64,000 nucleotides of DNA from Weeksellaceae bacterium TAE3-ERU29 (GTDB lineage: Bacteria > Bacteroidota > Bacteroidia > Flavobacteriales > Weeksellaceae), in assembly GCA_019218445.1 (NCBI GenBank), contig JAHUUM010000007.1, forward strand, positions 37,874 through 101,873. The letters run 5' to 3'. A model generated the notes under the pieces. It was not told where the DNA came from and searched no databases. It saw only the letters and a list, made by a program, of their open reading frames with translations. Below are positions 8,129-17,301 of the stretch, one piece after another. The number at the start of each line of letters is the position of its first letter. Position 1 is the first letter of the stretch. The translations under genes were made by a program, and so were the position numbers.

Positions 8129-9013
8129 TTATTTATTCAAATAAAATCTTTCGTAAGCTAAAAGTGTATTTTCCAATAGCATGGCACGTGTCATCGGTCC
8201 TACTCCACCGGGAACCGGCGTAATAAAAGAAGCTTTCTCTGCAACATTCTCGTAATCCACATCACCTACTAATTTATAGCCTCTCGCCTCTTTTTCATCG
8301 TCTACTCTATTGATTCCTACATCAATAATTACAGCTCCTTCTTTCACCATTTCAGCTGTTAAAAAACTTGCTCTGCCCAAAGCAGCAATTATAATATCAG
8401 CATCTTTTGTGAATTTTTCCAAATCTTTAGTCCCACTATGGCAAAGCGTAACAGTACTATTTCCCGGATTGTTTTTTTCACTCATTAAAATACTAATCGG
8501 TCTACCCACAATATTACTTCTACCAATTACTACACAATGTTTTCCTTGTGTTGGCACTTCATATCGCTCTAACAAACGCATGATTCCGTAAGGAGTTGCC
8601 GGTAAAAAAGTCTCCATCCCGAGTGTCATTCTACCTACATTCTGAGGATGAAATCCATCTGCATCTTTTTTAGGATCTATAGCTAATAATACTTTCTCTT
8701 CATCAATATGTTTTGGCAAAGGCAATTGGATAATAAAACCATCTAAAGTTTTATCATTATTTAAATCATTAATTAAATTTAATAATTCTTCTTCTGTAAT
8801 ATTTTCATCTTTTTTACAAAGAGTAGATTTAAAGCCAACTTGTTCACAATCTTTTATCTTCATTCCCACATAGGCTTTACTCGCAGGATTTTCTCCTACC
8901 AATACCGCTGCCAAATGGGGCGCACGATTTTGTCCTTTGATATAGTCAGAAACTTTTTCTTTTATATTTTTCTTAATTTCTTTGGAAAGTTTTACACCGT
9001 CTAAAATTTTCAT
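8129..9013 (-). CDS. folD: Bifunctional methylenetetrahydrofolate dehydrogenase/cyclohydrolase FolD
   Basis: FolD interconverts 5,10-methylene- and 10-formyl-tetrahydrofolate, supplying one-carbon units for purines and formyl-Met. The 294 residues show the family motifs: AYVGMKIKDC with the catalytic Lys, the QLPLP stretch, the GRSNIVGRP nucleotide-binding motif, and PVPGGVGPMT near the end. Length is normal. It is a single gene with its own promoter at 9028-9058. Confidence 0.97.
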   Translation of the reverse strand: MKILDGVKLSKEIKKNIKEKVSDYIKGQNRAPHLAAVLVGENPASKAYVGMKIKDCEQVGFKSTLCKKDENITEEELLNLINDLNNDKTLDGFIIQLPLPKHIDEEKVLLAIDPKKDADGFHPQNVGRMTLGMETFLPATPYGIMRLLERYEVPTQGKHCVVIGRSNIVGRPISILMSEKNNPGNSTVTLCHSGTKDLEKFTKDADIIIAALGRASFLTAEMVKEGAVIIDVGINRVDDEKEARGYKLVGDVDYENVAEKASFITPVPGGVGPMTRAMLLENTLLAYERFYLNK

Positions 9014-9027
9014 GATTAGAGTTTTTA

Positions 9028-9058
9028 CAAAGATAAGTTTATAAAATAACGAAGCAAA
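9028..9058 (-). promoter_or_regulatory. folD promoter
   Basis: The minus strand has TTTG (9055-9058), a 19 nt spacer, and TATCTTTG (9028-9035), a full match to the Bacteroidota -33/-7 consensus. The start point would be within about 10 nt of the folD ATG, so the leader is very short. Confidence 0.7.
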
Positions 9059-9169
9059 GTTTTTTGTTTTTCTACACTTAATTATTTAGTTAATTGTATT
9101 TGATAAAATATTATGAAAATATGAAAAAAAATAATTACTTTAGCATTTAATTAATAAAAAATAAAAGGT

Positions 9170-9712
9170 ATGAAAAAATTCTTATTATTATTAAGTATTG
9201 CATTTGCAGGAAGTGTTTGTTTACAAGCACAGCAAGAACGCAAAAATGTTGTCAAAACGAATCCATTAGGGTTACTTTTTGGTAGTTTTGGACTAACTTA
9301 TGAACGAGCATTTACAAACAATGTTTCGGGAGAGTTAGGGTTAGAAATTGCAAGTACTAAGGTTAAATCTAATACAGAAGAAGTTAAAGCAAATGGCTTT
9401 GGAGGAAGAGCAGCTATTCGTTACTTTTTTGGTTCACATGGAGCACCCAAAGGTTGGAATATTACACCACAAATAAGTTATTCTTCTGCAAGTGCAGAAT
9501 TTAAATCAGAGAAAAATAAGGATACAAATGTTAACGTGTTTGCTGTTGGAGTTATTGGTGGATACCAATTTCTTACTACAGGAGGTTTTGTAGCAGATCT
9601 TGGTTTAGGAGCTGGTTATTATAACTTTGATTCTGACGGAAATACTGATTTAACATTCCAATTTAATGGAATTGGTCCAATGGCAAGAATTGGTTTAGGT
9701 TATGCTTTCTAA
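9170..9712 (+). CDS. Small outer-membrane beta-barrel protein
   Basis: A Sec signal peptide is present (MKKFLLLLSIAFAGSVCLQA, cleavage likely after the AQA-type site near residue 20). The remaining 160 residues alternate polar and hydrophobic positions with aromatic girdles and end in GLGYAF, a terminal Phe typical of BamA-dependent barrels. It fits the OMP b-brl porin-like family with about eight strands. The function is not known. It stands alone: a strong bidirectional terminator follows, and folD diverges upstream. A weak -7-like TACTTTAG occurs 27 nt upstream. Confidence 0.85.
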   Translation: MKKFLLLLSIAFAGSVCLQAQQERKNVVKTNPLGLLFGSFGLTYERAFTNNVSGELGLEIASTKVKSNTEEVKANGFGGRAAIRYFFGSHGAPKGWNITPQISYSSASAEFKSEKNKDTNVNVFAVGVIGGYQFLTTGGFVADLGLGAGYYNFDSDGNTDLTFQFNGIGPMARIGLGYAF

Positions 9713-9726
9713 GCAATAAAATAACA

Positions 9727-9771
9727 AACTAAAAAATCCGTTGTAGAATATTTACAACGGATTTTTTAGTT
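9727..9771. terminator. Bidirectional terminator between the OMP gene and guaB
   Basis: A perfect 19-bp inverted repeat (9727-9745 with 9753-9771; core AAAAAATCCGTTGTA) with a 7-nt loop. A-tracts on one side and T-tracts on the other let it stop both the plus-strand OMP gene and minus-strand guaB. Confidence 0.9.
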
Positions 9772-9786
9772 TTTATAATTAAACTT

Positions 9787-11256
9787 CTAAATAGAATAAT
9801 TTGGAGCTTCTTTAGTAATTACAATATCGTGCGGATGACTTTCTTGTAAACCTGCATTTGTTATTTTCACTAATTTGCCGTCTTTGTTTAAATCTGCAAT
9901 AGTTTTAGTTCCGCAATATCCCATTCCGGCACGTAAACCTCCACATAATTGGTAGATAACTTCTTTTACAGGACCTTTATAAGGTACTCGTCCTTCAATT
10001 CCTTCCGGCACTAATTTTTTAGCATCACTTGCTTCAGTTTGGAAATATCTGTCTTTACTTCCACGTTTCATAGCGGCTAAAGATCCCATTCCTTGATATG
10101 TTTTGAACTTTCTTCCTTGATAGATAATTTCTTCTCCAGGAGCTTCATCTGCACCTGCAAATAAACTACCTAACATCACACAACTTGCACCACAAGCAAT
10201 TGCTTTTACAATGTCACCGGATAATTTTATACCACCATCGGCAATTACACCAATATTCCTTGTTTTAGCATATTCATACACGTCATAGACTGCAGATAAT
10301 TGAGGCACTCCAACTCCGGCAACCACACGAGTTGTACAGATAGAACCGGGCCCTACTCCTACTTTCAAAGCACTTGCTCCGGCATCTATTAATGCTTTTG
10401 CAGCTTCTGCTGTTACTATGTTCCCTCCCACAATATCTAAATCAGGATAAGCATTTCTTACTTCTTTAATTTTTGAAATAACTCCCTGAGAATGCCCATG
10501 AGCTGAATCTAAAGCGATAATATCCACTCCGGATTTTACTAAGGCATCTACTCTCTCTAAGGTATCTGCTCCTACTCCTACTCCAGCTCCTACTCTTAAT
10601 CTTCCCGTAGAATCTTTACAAGCATTTGGGAATTCAGTTAAGTTATCTATATCTTTAATGGTAATTAAACCTAACAATTTATTCTCTGAATCTACAATAG
10701 GTAATTTTTCAATTCTATTTTTTAATAAAATTTCTTTAGCATCTTCCAATCCGGTACTAATATCAGAGGTAACTAATGGCATTTTAGTCATAACATCTGT
10801 TACCCTTTGCTTCATATTTGTTTGATAACGAATGTCTCGATTAGTTAAAATACCGATTAAAGTTCTGTCTTCTTCTATAATAGGCAAACCACTTATTTTA
10901 TAAGTACGCATTAGCAATTCTGCATCTTCTAAAAGTTGATTAGGTTTTAAGGTTATAGGATTAGCAATCATTCCGTTTTCAGAACGTTTTACAATATCTA
11001 TTTCCTTAGCCTGTTGCTCTATACTCATATTTTTATGAATAAAAGCAAGACCTCCTTCTCGAGCTAAAGCTATAGCAAGTTTAGACTCAGAAACAGTATC
11101 CATTGCGGCACTCACAATCGGGATATTAAGTGATATTTTTTCGGTTAATTTTGTTTTTAAATCAACCTGAGAGGGTAATGTATTTGAATACGCAGGGACT
11201 AATAATAAGTCATCGAATGTGTATCCTTCCTGAATAATTTTGTCTGATAAGGGCAT
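9787..11256 (-). CDS. guaB: IMP dehydrogenase GuaB
   Basis: GuaB oxidises IMP to XMP with NAD+, the committed step to GMP. The ATG at 11256 gives 489 residues; a TTG five codons upstream would start before the likely transcription start and is rejected. The two-domain layout is complete: a catalytic barrel interrupted by paired CBS domains (about 95-205). The active-site loop GPGSICTTR carries Cys307, and GRVPYKGP supplies the mobile-flap Arg. It is a single gene, facing the outer-membrane barrel gene across a shared terminator. Confidence 0.97.
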   Translation of the reverse strand: MPLSDKIIQEGYTFDDLLLVPAYSNTLPSQVDLKTKLTEKISLNIPIVSAAMDTVSESKLAIALAREGGLAFIHKNMSIEQQAKEIDIVKRSENGMIANPITLKPNQLLEDAELLMRTYKISGLPIIEEDRTLIGILTNRDIRYQTNMKQRVTDVMTKMPLVTSDISTGLEDAKEILLKNRIEKLPIVDSENKLLGLITIKDIDNLTEFPNACKDSTGRLRVGAGVGVGADTLERVDALVKSGVDIIALDSAHGHSQGVISKIKEVRNAYPDLDIVGGNIVTAEAAKALIDAGASALKVGVGPGSICTTRVVAGVGVPQLSAVYDVYEYAKTRNIGVIADGGIKLSGDIVKAIACGASCVMLGSLFAGADEAPGEEIIYQGRKFKTYQGMGSLAAMKRGSKDRYFQTEASDAKKLVPEGIEGRVPYKGPVKEVIYQLCGGLRAGMGYCGTKTIADLNKDGKLVKITNAGLQESHPHDIVITKEAPNYSI

Positions 11257-11272
11257 ATATTTTTTTGCCAAG

Positions 11273-11280
11273 CAAAATTA
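11273..11280 (-). promoter_or_regulatory. guaB promoter, -7 element; decides the start codon
   Basis: The minus strand reads TAATTTTG directly upstream. The expected start point is near 11266, leaving a leader of about 10 nt before ATG 11256. This excludes the upstream TTG at 11271. Confidence 0.55.
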
Positions 11281-11567
11281 AAGAATATAATTGAATTAAA
11301 AAAATTGTTACTCTTTCGTTCTCTTTACTTAATTTTAAATGAAGAGTCCGTTGTACATTTAAATAGTTTCAAAATATTAATATTCTCTTTCGTATGAAAA
11401 AATAAAGCACTCTTTGTTAACTCTCAAGAGGGAATTAATATCAATTGTCCCCTTGAGGAAAGGCTACAAAGTAGAATATGTTTCTTTCTCTTAAAATTAA
11501 TTTAGACCGTTATTCTTTTTCTAATGAGATTTTATTTGCTAATAGTAAATAAAACATTCAAAATCCT
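11281..11567. other. Long guaB-argS intergenic region
   Basis: This divergent spacer of about 340 nt in total holds the guaB promoter, a decayed copy of the intergenic repeat (11423-11460) and the argS -7 element. No coding frame of credible length or RNA gene was seen. Confidence 0.6.
11423..11460. repeat. Degenerate copy of the 8033-8106 repeat
   Basis: CTCAAGAGGGAATT (from 11423) and AATTGTCCCCTTGAG (to 11457) form an imperfect hairpin. The stretch CTCAAGGGGACAATT, read on the minus strand, is shared with the element at 8033-8106, apart from the outer arms, which are lost. Confidence 0.5.
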
Positions 11568-11575
11568 TATTTTTG
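11568..11575 (+). promoter_or_regulatory. argS promoter, -7 element
   Basis: TATTTTTG matches TAnnTTTG, 24 nt before the argS ATG. No TTTG lies at the -33 distance. Confidence 0.45.
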
Positions 11576-11599
11576 TGAATTGAATCAGAAATTGAAAAG

Positions 11600-13354
11600 A
11601 TGAATTTAAAACAACATATCGCAGAAACTGTACTTTCCACTTTAAAGGAGAAATTCAATTTAGAACCGGAATCCGTAGAAATTCAAATAACGAGAAAGGA
11701 ATTTGAAGGAGATTATACTTTGGTTGTTTTCCCTTTGGTTCGTTTCATGAAAATGAAACCTGAACAAGCCGGAGAGGCAATTGGTGAAGCTCTTTTAGAA
11801 AATGATATTTTCTCTAAATTCAATGTTGTAAAAGGTTTTTTAAATTTAAGTCTTTCCAATGAATTTTTCAGTCAGTTTTTAACTGATTTAATAAATGGTG
11901 AAGAAAATACAACCAAAAAGCAAAAATTGATGGTTGAATATTCATCTCCAAACACCAATAAACCTCTGCACTTAGGACACATTAGAAATAATTTATTGGG
12001 ATATTCCGTAGCTCAAATTTTAAAAGCTGCCGGAAATGAGGTTATGAAAACTCAAATTATTAACGACCGAGGAATTCATATCTGTAAATCCATGTTGGCT
12101 TGGCAAAAGTTCGGCGAAGGAGAAACTACTGAATCTTCCGGCATGAAAGGTGACCATTTAGTGGGAAAATATTATGTTATTTTTGATAAAGTTTACCGCG
12201 AAGAAATTAAACAATTAATAGCCGAAGGTAAAACTGAGGAAGAAGCGAAAAAAACAGCTCCGGTTTTCTTAGAAGCTCAGGAAATGCTAAGAAAATGGGA
12301 AAATGACGATGCTGAAATTCGTGCCTTATGGGAAAAAATGAATCAGTGGGTTTATGACGGATTTGATATAACTTATAAGCGTTTAGGTGTTGATTTTGAT
12401 ATGGTTCAGCACGAGAGTGAAACTTATTTACTTGGGAAAGATTTAGTAAATGAAGGTTTAGAAAAAGGTATTTTTTATAAAAAAGAAGACGGCTCGGTTT
12501 GGATTGATTTAACCGATGAAGGTTTAGACGAAAAATTAGTTTTACGTTCAGACGGAACTTCTGTTTACATGACTCAGGATTTAGGTACGGCGGTAGAACG
12601 TTTTAAAAAATATGATATAGACGGTTTAACTTATGTTGTTGGTAACGAGCAAGATTATCATTTTAAAGTATTATTTTTAATTTTAGAGAAATTAGGTTTT
12701 GATTGGGCAAATCAGTTGCATCATTTATCTTATGGAATGGTAGAAATTCCGGACGGAAAAATGAAATCAAGAGAGGGTACCGTGGTTGATGCCGATGACT
12801 TAATGGAAGAAATGAAACAAACTGCCAAAGAAATCGCAGCCGAAGCCGGAAAACTTGACGGACTAAGCGAAGAAGAAAAAGATGAGTTGTATGAAATCAT
12901 TGGTTTAGGGGCATTAAAATATTTTATTCTGAAAATCGACCCTAAAAAGCGAATCATGTTTAAACCTAAAGAAAGCATTGATTTTAATGGAAATACAGGT
13001 CCTTTTATTCAGTATGCTTATGTAAGAATTCAATCGGTATTGAGAAGAGAAAAACCTCAGCCGATAGAAAATATAAATTATGAATTCAGCCAAACAGAAA
13101 AGGATTTATTAAAAAATATAAACGATTATCAGGAAACTGTTCAAAAAGCGGCAGAAGAATTGAGTCCTGCTCTAATAGCAAATTATGTTTATGATTTGGT
13201 AAAACAATTTAATTCATTCTATCAAAATCATAGTATAATTCATGCAGAAACCAATGAGCAAAAACAAGTTCGTTTACATTTGGCTGAGCAGGTTGCACAT
13301 AAGATTAAAGACTCTTTAAATTTATTGGGAATTGAAGCTCCACAAAGAATGTAA
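11600..13354 (+). CDS. argS: Arginyl-tRNA synthetase
   Basis: ArgRS charges tRNA-Arg with arginine using ATP. The 584-residue class I synthetase has the HIGH signature as HLGH at 124-127 (context SPNTNKPLHLGH). KMKSREGT takes the place of KMSKS, and the N-terminal ArgRS additional domain and C-terminal DALR helical anticodon domain are complete. It is monocistronic, closed by a strong terminator. Confidence 0.97.
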   Translation: MNLKQHIAETVLSTLKEKFNLEPESVEIQITRKEFEGDYTLVVFPLVRFMKMKPEQAGEAIGEALLENDIFSKFNVVKGFLNLSLSNEFFSQFLTDLINGEENTTKKQKLMVEYSSPNTNKPLHLGHIRNNLLGYSVAQILKAAGNEVMKTQIINDRGIHICKSMLAWQKFGEGETTESSGMKGDHLVGKYYVIFDKVYREEIKQLIAEGKTEEEAKKTAPVFLEAQEMLRKWENDDAEIRALWEKMNQWVYDGFDITYKRLGVDFDMVQHESETYLLGKDLVNEGLEKGIFYKKEDGSVWIDLTDEGLDEKLVLRSDGTSVYMTQDLGTAVERFKKYDIDGLTYVVGNEQDYHFKVLFLILEKLGFDWANQLHHLSYGMVEIPDGKMKSREGTVVDADDLMEEMKQTAKEIAAEAGKLDGLSEEEKDELYEIIGLGALKYFILKIDPKKRIMFKPKESIDFNGNTGPFIQYAYVRIQSVLRREKPQPIENINYEFSQTEKDLLKNINDYQETVQKAAEELSPALIANYVYDLVKQFNSFYQNHSIIHAETNEQKQVRLHLAEQVAHKIKDSLNLLGIEAPQRM

Positions 13355-13373
13355 GATGATATTAGCATTAACT

Positions 13374-13420
13374 AATAAAAAAGACGCACAGAAATAAGTA
13401 TTTAGTGCGTCTTTTTTATT
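13374..13420. terminator. Bidirectional terminator between argS and hisE
   Basis: A 16-bp stem (13374-13389 with 13405-13420; core AAAAAAGACGCAC/GTGCGTCTTTTTT) with a 15-nt loop serves both convergent genes. Confidence 0.85.
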
Positions 13421-13430
13421 TGGAATTAAA

Positions 13431-13739
13431 TTACTCTTTATTTTTTCTTCCGTTTTTATTTCTATCTTCAAGAATAAGCAGAACATCTTTTATTGAATAT
13501 CCTCTATCATGAAGTGCTAATAAAAAATAGTAAAACATATCAGCAGATTCCTCTAAGAAATCTTTATCACTTTCTTTACCTGATGCAATTACCATTTCTA
13601 CAGCTTCCTCACCCATTTTTTTGGCTAATTGATGTGGCCCCAAGTTTAATTTCCTCGCAAGGCGATTTGACTTGGATGTGCTCTTTGCTTCTTCTATTTT
13701 TTTTTCTAACTTTTTTAAAAAAGGAAAAGTTTTAGACAT
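13431..13739 (-). CDS. hisE: Phosphoribosyl-ATP pyrophosphohydrolase-like protein (HisE/MazG fold)
   Basis: HisE hydrolyses phosphoribosyl-ATP to phosphoribosyl-AMP in histidine synthesis. The all-alpha NTP-pyrophosphatase motif is present: GEEAVEM (E44, E45, E48) and EESADMFYYFL (E63, E64, D67), the metal-binding acidic set. At 102 residues it has the size of a stand-alone HisE, with a basic tail GRKNKE. No other his gene is nearby, and in many Bacteroidota this domain is fused to HisI. A house-cleaning NTP pyrophosphatase of the MazG superfamily is the alternative. Confidence 0.75.
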   Translation of the reverse strand: MSKTFPFLKKLEKKIEEAKSTSKSNRLARKLNLGPHQLAKKMGEEAVEMVIASGKESDKDFLEESADMFYYFLLALHDRGYSIKDVLLILEDRNKNGRKNKE

Positions 13740-13823
13740 ATATAATTTTTAAAAGGGTGCAATTTATAAATTATTCAATAAAAATGAAATTTTATTAATT
13801 ATTCACGTTTATTTAGAATGATT

Positions 13824-14711
13824 TTAATATTCGTTATTATGGTACATATACTGAATCATTCCGTCTGTTAACCCTATTTTCGGCACATGCATTTTCTTTG
13901 CCTTGGCAAAACGCATAACAGCTGTATAGATTTCTAATGCAGGAACGATAACATCGGCACGGTCAGGTTTCATATTGTAAATAGAAAGCCTATCCTCAAA
14001 ATTTAAAGCACTTAGGATTTTTCTTTGTTGATTTAAATAAGTATAATTCAATGATTTTTTCTTACCGGAATATTTATAGATATGGTTGATGTTTCCACCC
14101 GAACCTATTATTTCTATATTTCCTAAATCTTTACAGTTTTCTATAATCCAAGGTTTTACTTCGTTTACTAAATAAGACGGATCTACTTTCCCATTTAACC
14201 AACGTACTGTTCCAACATTAAAAGAACGCGTATTCAATACTTTACCGTGAGCTAAAACCGTAAGTTCCGTACTTCCTCCACCAACATCTATATAAAGATA
14301 TGAGTTTTTATCGTTCACATATTCTCTCAACTCAGTTGCAAAAATGATTTTACCTTCTTTTTGTCCATCGATTATTTCTAAATTAATTCCGGCTTCTTCT
14401 TTTATTTTCTCTCTGATTTTTTTACCATTTTTCACCTCTCTCATAGCTGAAGTTGCATAAGCAGAGTAATCTTCTACTTGATGGATATCCATTAAGAGTT
14501 TATAAGCTTTCATGGCTTTTATTAATCTCTTTTCATTATCAGATGATATTTTCCCCCTAACAAAGGCATCTTCTCCTAAACGAACCGGAACTCGGATTAA
14601 ACTGGTTTTATTGAAGGTTATTTTTTCATCTTCTCTATAAATAGAACTTATTAATAATCTTACGGCATTAGAGCCTATATCTATAGCGGCGAGTTTAGTT
14701 ATTTTCATCAT
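13824..14711 (-). CDS. ppx: Ppx/GppA-family phosphatase (exopolyphosphatase)
   Basis: The Ppx/GppA family cleaves terminal phosphate from polyphosphate or pppGpp. The 295 residues contain the ASKHA phosphate-binding motifs AAIDIGSNAVRLLIS near the start and YIDVGGGSTEL in the middle. It is short, equal to the two N-terminal actin-like domains, and lacks the C-terminal HD-type region of E. coli Ppx. That fits Bacteroidota Ppx. Its start overlaps the ppk1 3' end by 17 nt, so polymer synthesis and breakdown are translationally linked. Two adjacent ATGs (14711, 14708) are possible starts. Confidence 0.92.
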   Translation of the reverse strand: MMKITKLAAIDIGSNAVRLLISSIYREDEKITFNKTSLIRVPVRLGEDAFVRGKISSDNEKRLIKAMKAYKLLMDIHQVEDYSAYATSAMREVKNGKKIREKIKEEAGINLEIIDGQKEGKIIFATELREYVNDKNSYLYIDVGGGSTELTVLAHGKVLNTRSFNVGTVRWLNGKVDPSYLVNEVKPWIIENCKDLGNIEIIGSGGNINHIYKYSGKKKSLNYTYLNQQRKILSALNFEDRLSIYNMKPDRADVIVPALEIYTAVMRFAKAKKMHVPKIGLTDGMIQYMYHNNEY

Positions 14712-16851
14712 ACAATTTTTTATAATATTCGTAAATACTTATTTGCGAACGATTTTTAGGTAAATTATTTTTTTGGTATTCACCGTTCACACTATTTTGG
14801 ATTCTTCCTTTCACATTGTCGTTAAAACTCAATTCAAAGGTATCCATTACTTGTTTTTTTATCTCATCATCGTAAATAGGACAACCTACTTCTACACGGT
14901 GATCTATATTACGAGGCATTAAATCCGCCGAAGAAATATAGACAGCATCTTCTCCTGCGTTTTTGAACCAATAAATTCTCGGGTGTTCTAAAAATTTATC
15001 AATTACACTTATAGCTCTTATGTTTTCACTTAAATTAGGAACGCCTTGGAGCAAGCAACAAATTCCTCTAATAACTAAACGTATTTCTACTCCTGCACAG
15101 CTGGCCTCGTAAAGTTTATCTATCATTCTTTTATCTGAAAGACTGTTAACTTTAATATTAATTTGAGCCGGTTTTCCTTGTTTTTTATTTTCTATTTCCT
15201 GTCTTATGAGTTTATACAATTTATTTCTCATCTCAAGAGGCGATACAATTAAATGCTTATAAGGTTTTATTTTATAATTAAACTCAAAGAAATCAAATAC
15301 TTGTGCTACTTCTTTTGTAATTTCCTCTCTTGCTGTTAATAAAGTAAAATCAGTGTAAATTCTGGCAGTTTTCTCATGGAAGTTCCCTGTGCTTATAAAT
15401 GAAATTTGCTTCTCTTTTCCATCTTTTTGATAGGTAATAAGACCTACTTTGGAGTGTACTTTTAAATCAGCTACTCCAAATATTACTTGAACACCTTCAT
15501 CTTGTAATGCTTTAGACCAATTTACATTATTTGCCTCATCAAATCTAGCTCTAAGCTCTAAAACAGCCGTTACTTTCTTACCATTTTTAGCTGCGTTTAT
15601 AAGAGCACTCATTATTTGAGATTTCTTAGCAACCCGATAAACAGTCATCTTTATAGATTTCACTTTCGGGTCTATTGCTGCTTCTCTCAAAAACTTAAGC
15701 AATACGGAATAATCTACATAAGGAGCATACAGCATATGATCCTGTTTTTCTATTGCTTTTATATAGCTTTTTACTCCTCGTAATGCAGACGGAATTAATG
15801 GCTCTATTTTATCAAACTCTAAATCAGATCTTCCTAAGTTTGGAAAACCTATAAAATCTCGTTTGTTATTATATTTACCTCCCGGAGACAACGTATCGTA
15901 AGGATCTATATGCAAAATTTCTTTTAAATAACTCAACATATCCTCAGACATATCTCTGTCGTAAACCAAACGAACAGGCTCTCCTCTTCTTCGGCGTTCT
16001 ACACTTTTAGAGATTCTTTCCATAAAACTTTCTTGAACATCTTGATCTAAATCCAAGCCTGCATCTTTCGAGGATTTAAACGAATGTGCCTCTATATGAT
16101 CATAATCAAAAATATCAAATATCTCATTTAAATTATACCTTACTACATCCTCCAACATCATTATATAATTTTTATTCTCATCTCTTTTTGGCAACACTAC
16201 AAATCGTGAAAATAAATGTGTTGGAACCTCTATTATTGCATAAGTATTAGTAGATACCGATTTATTTTGTTTTTCTAAAGAAATCCAATCTTTTGTTTTT
16301 TTAACAATTCCGGAATTCTCTACTGTATTATTATTTTCTGTATCGGAATACCTAACCATTTTCACTGCTAAATAATTAGCCCCTTCTTTAAGTTCCGGAA
16401 TTTTATCTATGTTCGGTTCCCATAAATAAACTGCAATTGTATGGCTTAATTTATTTTGATAATATGTTTTTATATACTTTTCATATTTCTCATCTACTTC
16501 CTTATCATTTATGAAATAAATTCCTTCTTTTCTGAGCTCTGATAGTATCTCTTCATAAGCAGAATCATACGTATCCTGTTGCAAAGAAACAGTTTCTTTA
16601 ATATCATTAAGTAAAGTTTTTACAGACTGTCCTTTAATAATATTGGAATAAGCACTATGATCCAACTGCAAAGCACGTAATACAGTGGCATAACGTACTT
16701 TGTAAAACTCATCTAAATTATTAGAATAAATCCCCAAAAACCTTAAACGCTCTAATAGAGGAACTGTTTTATCCCGAGCTTCTTGTAACACTCTGGCATT
16801 AAATTCCAACCAAGTTATCTCTCTATTTATATACTTGTGGCGACTGTTCAT
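14695..16851 (-). CDS. ppk1: Polyphosphate kinase 1
   Basis: PPK1 reversibly builds polyphosphate from ATP. The 718 residues have the N-terminal domain signature INREITWLEFNARVL and the two phospholipase D-like catalytic domains. The autophosphorylated His lies in VHSK (His466, equivalent to E. coli His435), and the second conserved His in TGNFHEKTAR (His492). HRVEVGCPI near the end completes the active site. It leads a two-gene operon with ppx. Confidence 0.97.
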   Translation of the reverse strand: MNSRHKYINREITWLEFNARVLQEARDKTVPLLERLRFLGIYSNNLDEFYKVRYATVLRALQLDHSAYSNIIKGQSVKTLLNDIKETVSLQQDTYDSAYEEILSELRKEGIYFINDKEVDEKYEKYIKTYYQNKLSHTIAVYLWEPNIDKIPELKEGANYLAVKMVRYSDTENNNTVENSGIVKKTKDWISLEKQNKSVSTNTYAIIEVPTHLFSRFVVLPKRDENKNYIMMLEDVVRYNLNEIFDIFDYDHIEAHSFKSSKDAGLDLDQDVQESFMERISKSVERRRRGEPVRLVYDRDMSEDMLSYLKEILHIDPYDTLSPGGKYNNKRDFIGFPNLGRSDLEFDKIEPLIPSALRGVKSYIKAIEKQDHMLYAPYVDYSVLLKFLREAAIDPKVKSIKMTVYRVAKKSQIMSALINAAKNGKKVTAVLELRARFDEANNVNWSKALQDEGVQVIFGVADLKVHSKVGLITYQKDGKEKQISFISTGNFHEKTARIYTDFTLLTAREEITKEVAQVFDFFEFNYKIKPYKHLIVSPLEMRNKLYKLIRQEIENKKQGKPAQINIKVNSLSDKRMIDKLYEASCAGVEIRLVIRGICCLLQGVPNLSENIRAISVIDKFLEHPRIYWFKNAGEDAVYISSADLMPRNIDHRVEVGCPIYDDEIKKQVMDTFELSFNDNVKGRIQNSVNGEYQKNNLPKNRSQISIYEYYKKLYDENN

Positions 16852-16907
16852 AGTTATCTTTTATAAAGCTATATTAATGATTTTTTCTGATTAAATCAAC
16901 TTTATTA

Positions 16908-16938
16908 CAAATTTAATCAAAATAGATTCAACCCTCAA
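16908..16938 (-). promoter_or_regulatory. ppk1-ppx promoter
   Basis: The minus strand has TAAATTTG (16908-16915) preceded by TTG (16936-16938) with a 20 nt spacer, fitting the Bacteroidota consensus. The leader is about 50 nt. Confidence 0.55.
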
Positions 16939-16969
16939 CAAAAAAGCAGCCAAAAGGAATATTTAATAA

Positions 16970-17137
16970 TTATTTATTTTGTTGAGATCTAATAGCTATA
17001 AAAATTAAAGTAAATAAAAAGATAACTAAAACTATTAATAAGAGTATAATCCCATAATATATTCTTATATCTACATTTATCCAAAACTTACCTATGTTTA
17101 TAACCTTAGATTTTGCTAAGAGTGAAATTATTTTCAT
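16970..17137 (-). CDS. Small single-TM membrane protein (55 aa), unrecognised
   Basis: Reading the minus strand from ATG 17137 gives 55 codons to TAA at 16970. The protein starts MKIISLLAKSKVI, has one strong hydrophobic segment (IILLLIVLVIFLFTLIFIAI, about residues 30-49), and ends RSQQNK. A -7-like TATTTTTG (17154-17161) lies 17 nt upstream. It fills the otherwise empty 450-nt gap between ppk1 and the DUF4290 gene. No family is recognised. The region is very AT-rich, so a chance hydrophobic frame remains possible. Confidence 0.45.
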   Translation of the reverse strand: MKIISLLAKSKVINIGKFWINVDIRIYYGIILLLIVLVIFLFTLIFIAIRSQQNK

Positions 17138-17153
17138 AATTAAATTCTTTATT

Positions 17154-17161
17154 CAAAAATA
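17154..17161 (-). promoter_or_regulatory. Possible promoter of the 55-aa membrane protein
   Basis: The minus strand reads TATTTTTG, 16 nt before the ATG. No -33 element is visible, so the call is weak. Confidence 0.35.
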
Positions 17162-17301
17162 AGAACTAAATGTATTTTGAGGAAATCTATACTAAATAAA
17201 ATATCCGAAATATTAATGCTTAATCTTTTTATTACCATATAAAATATATATTTTTACATCCCATAACCTATTGGTTATTTCATATAATAATTTAAAGTAT
17301 A

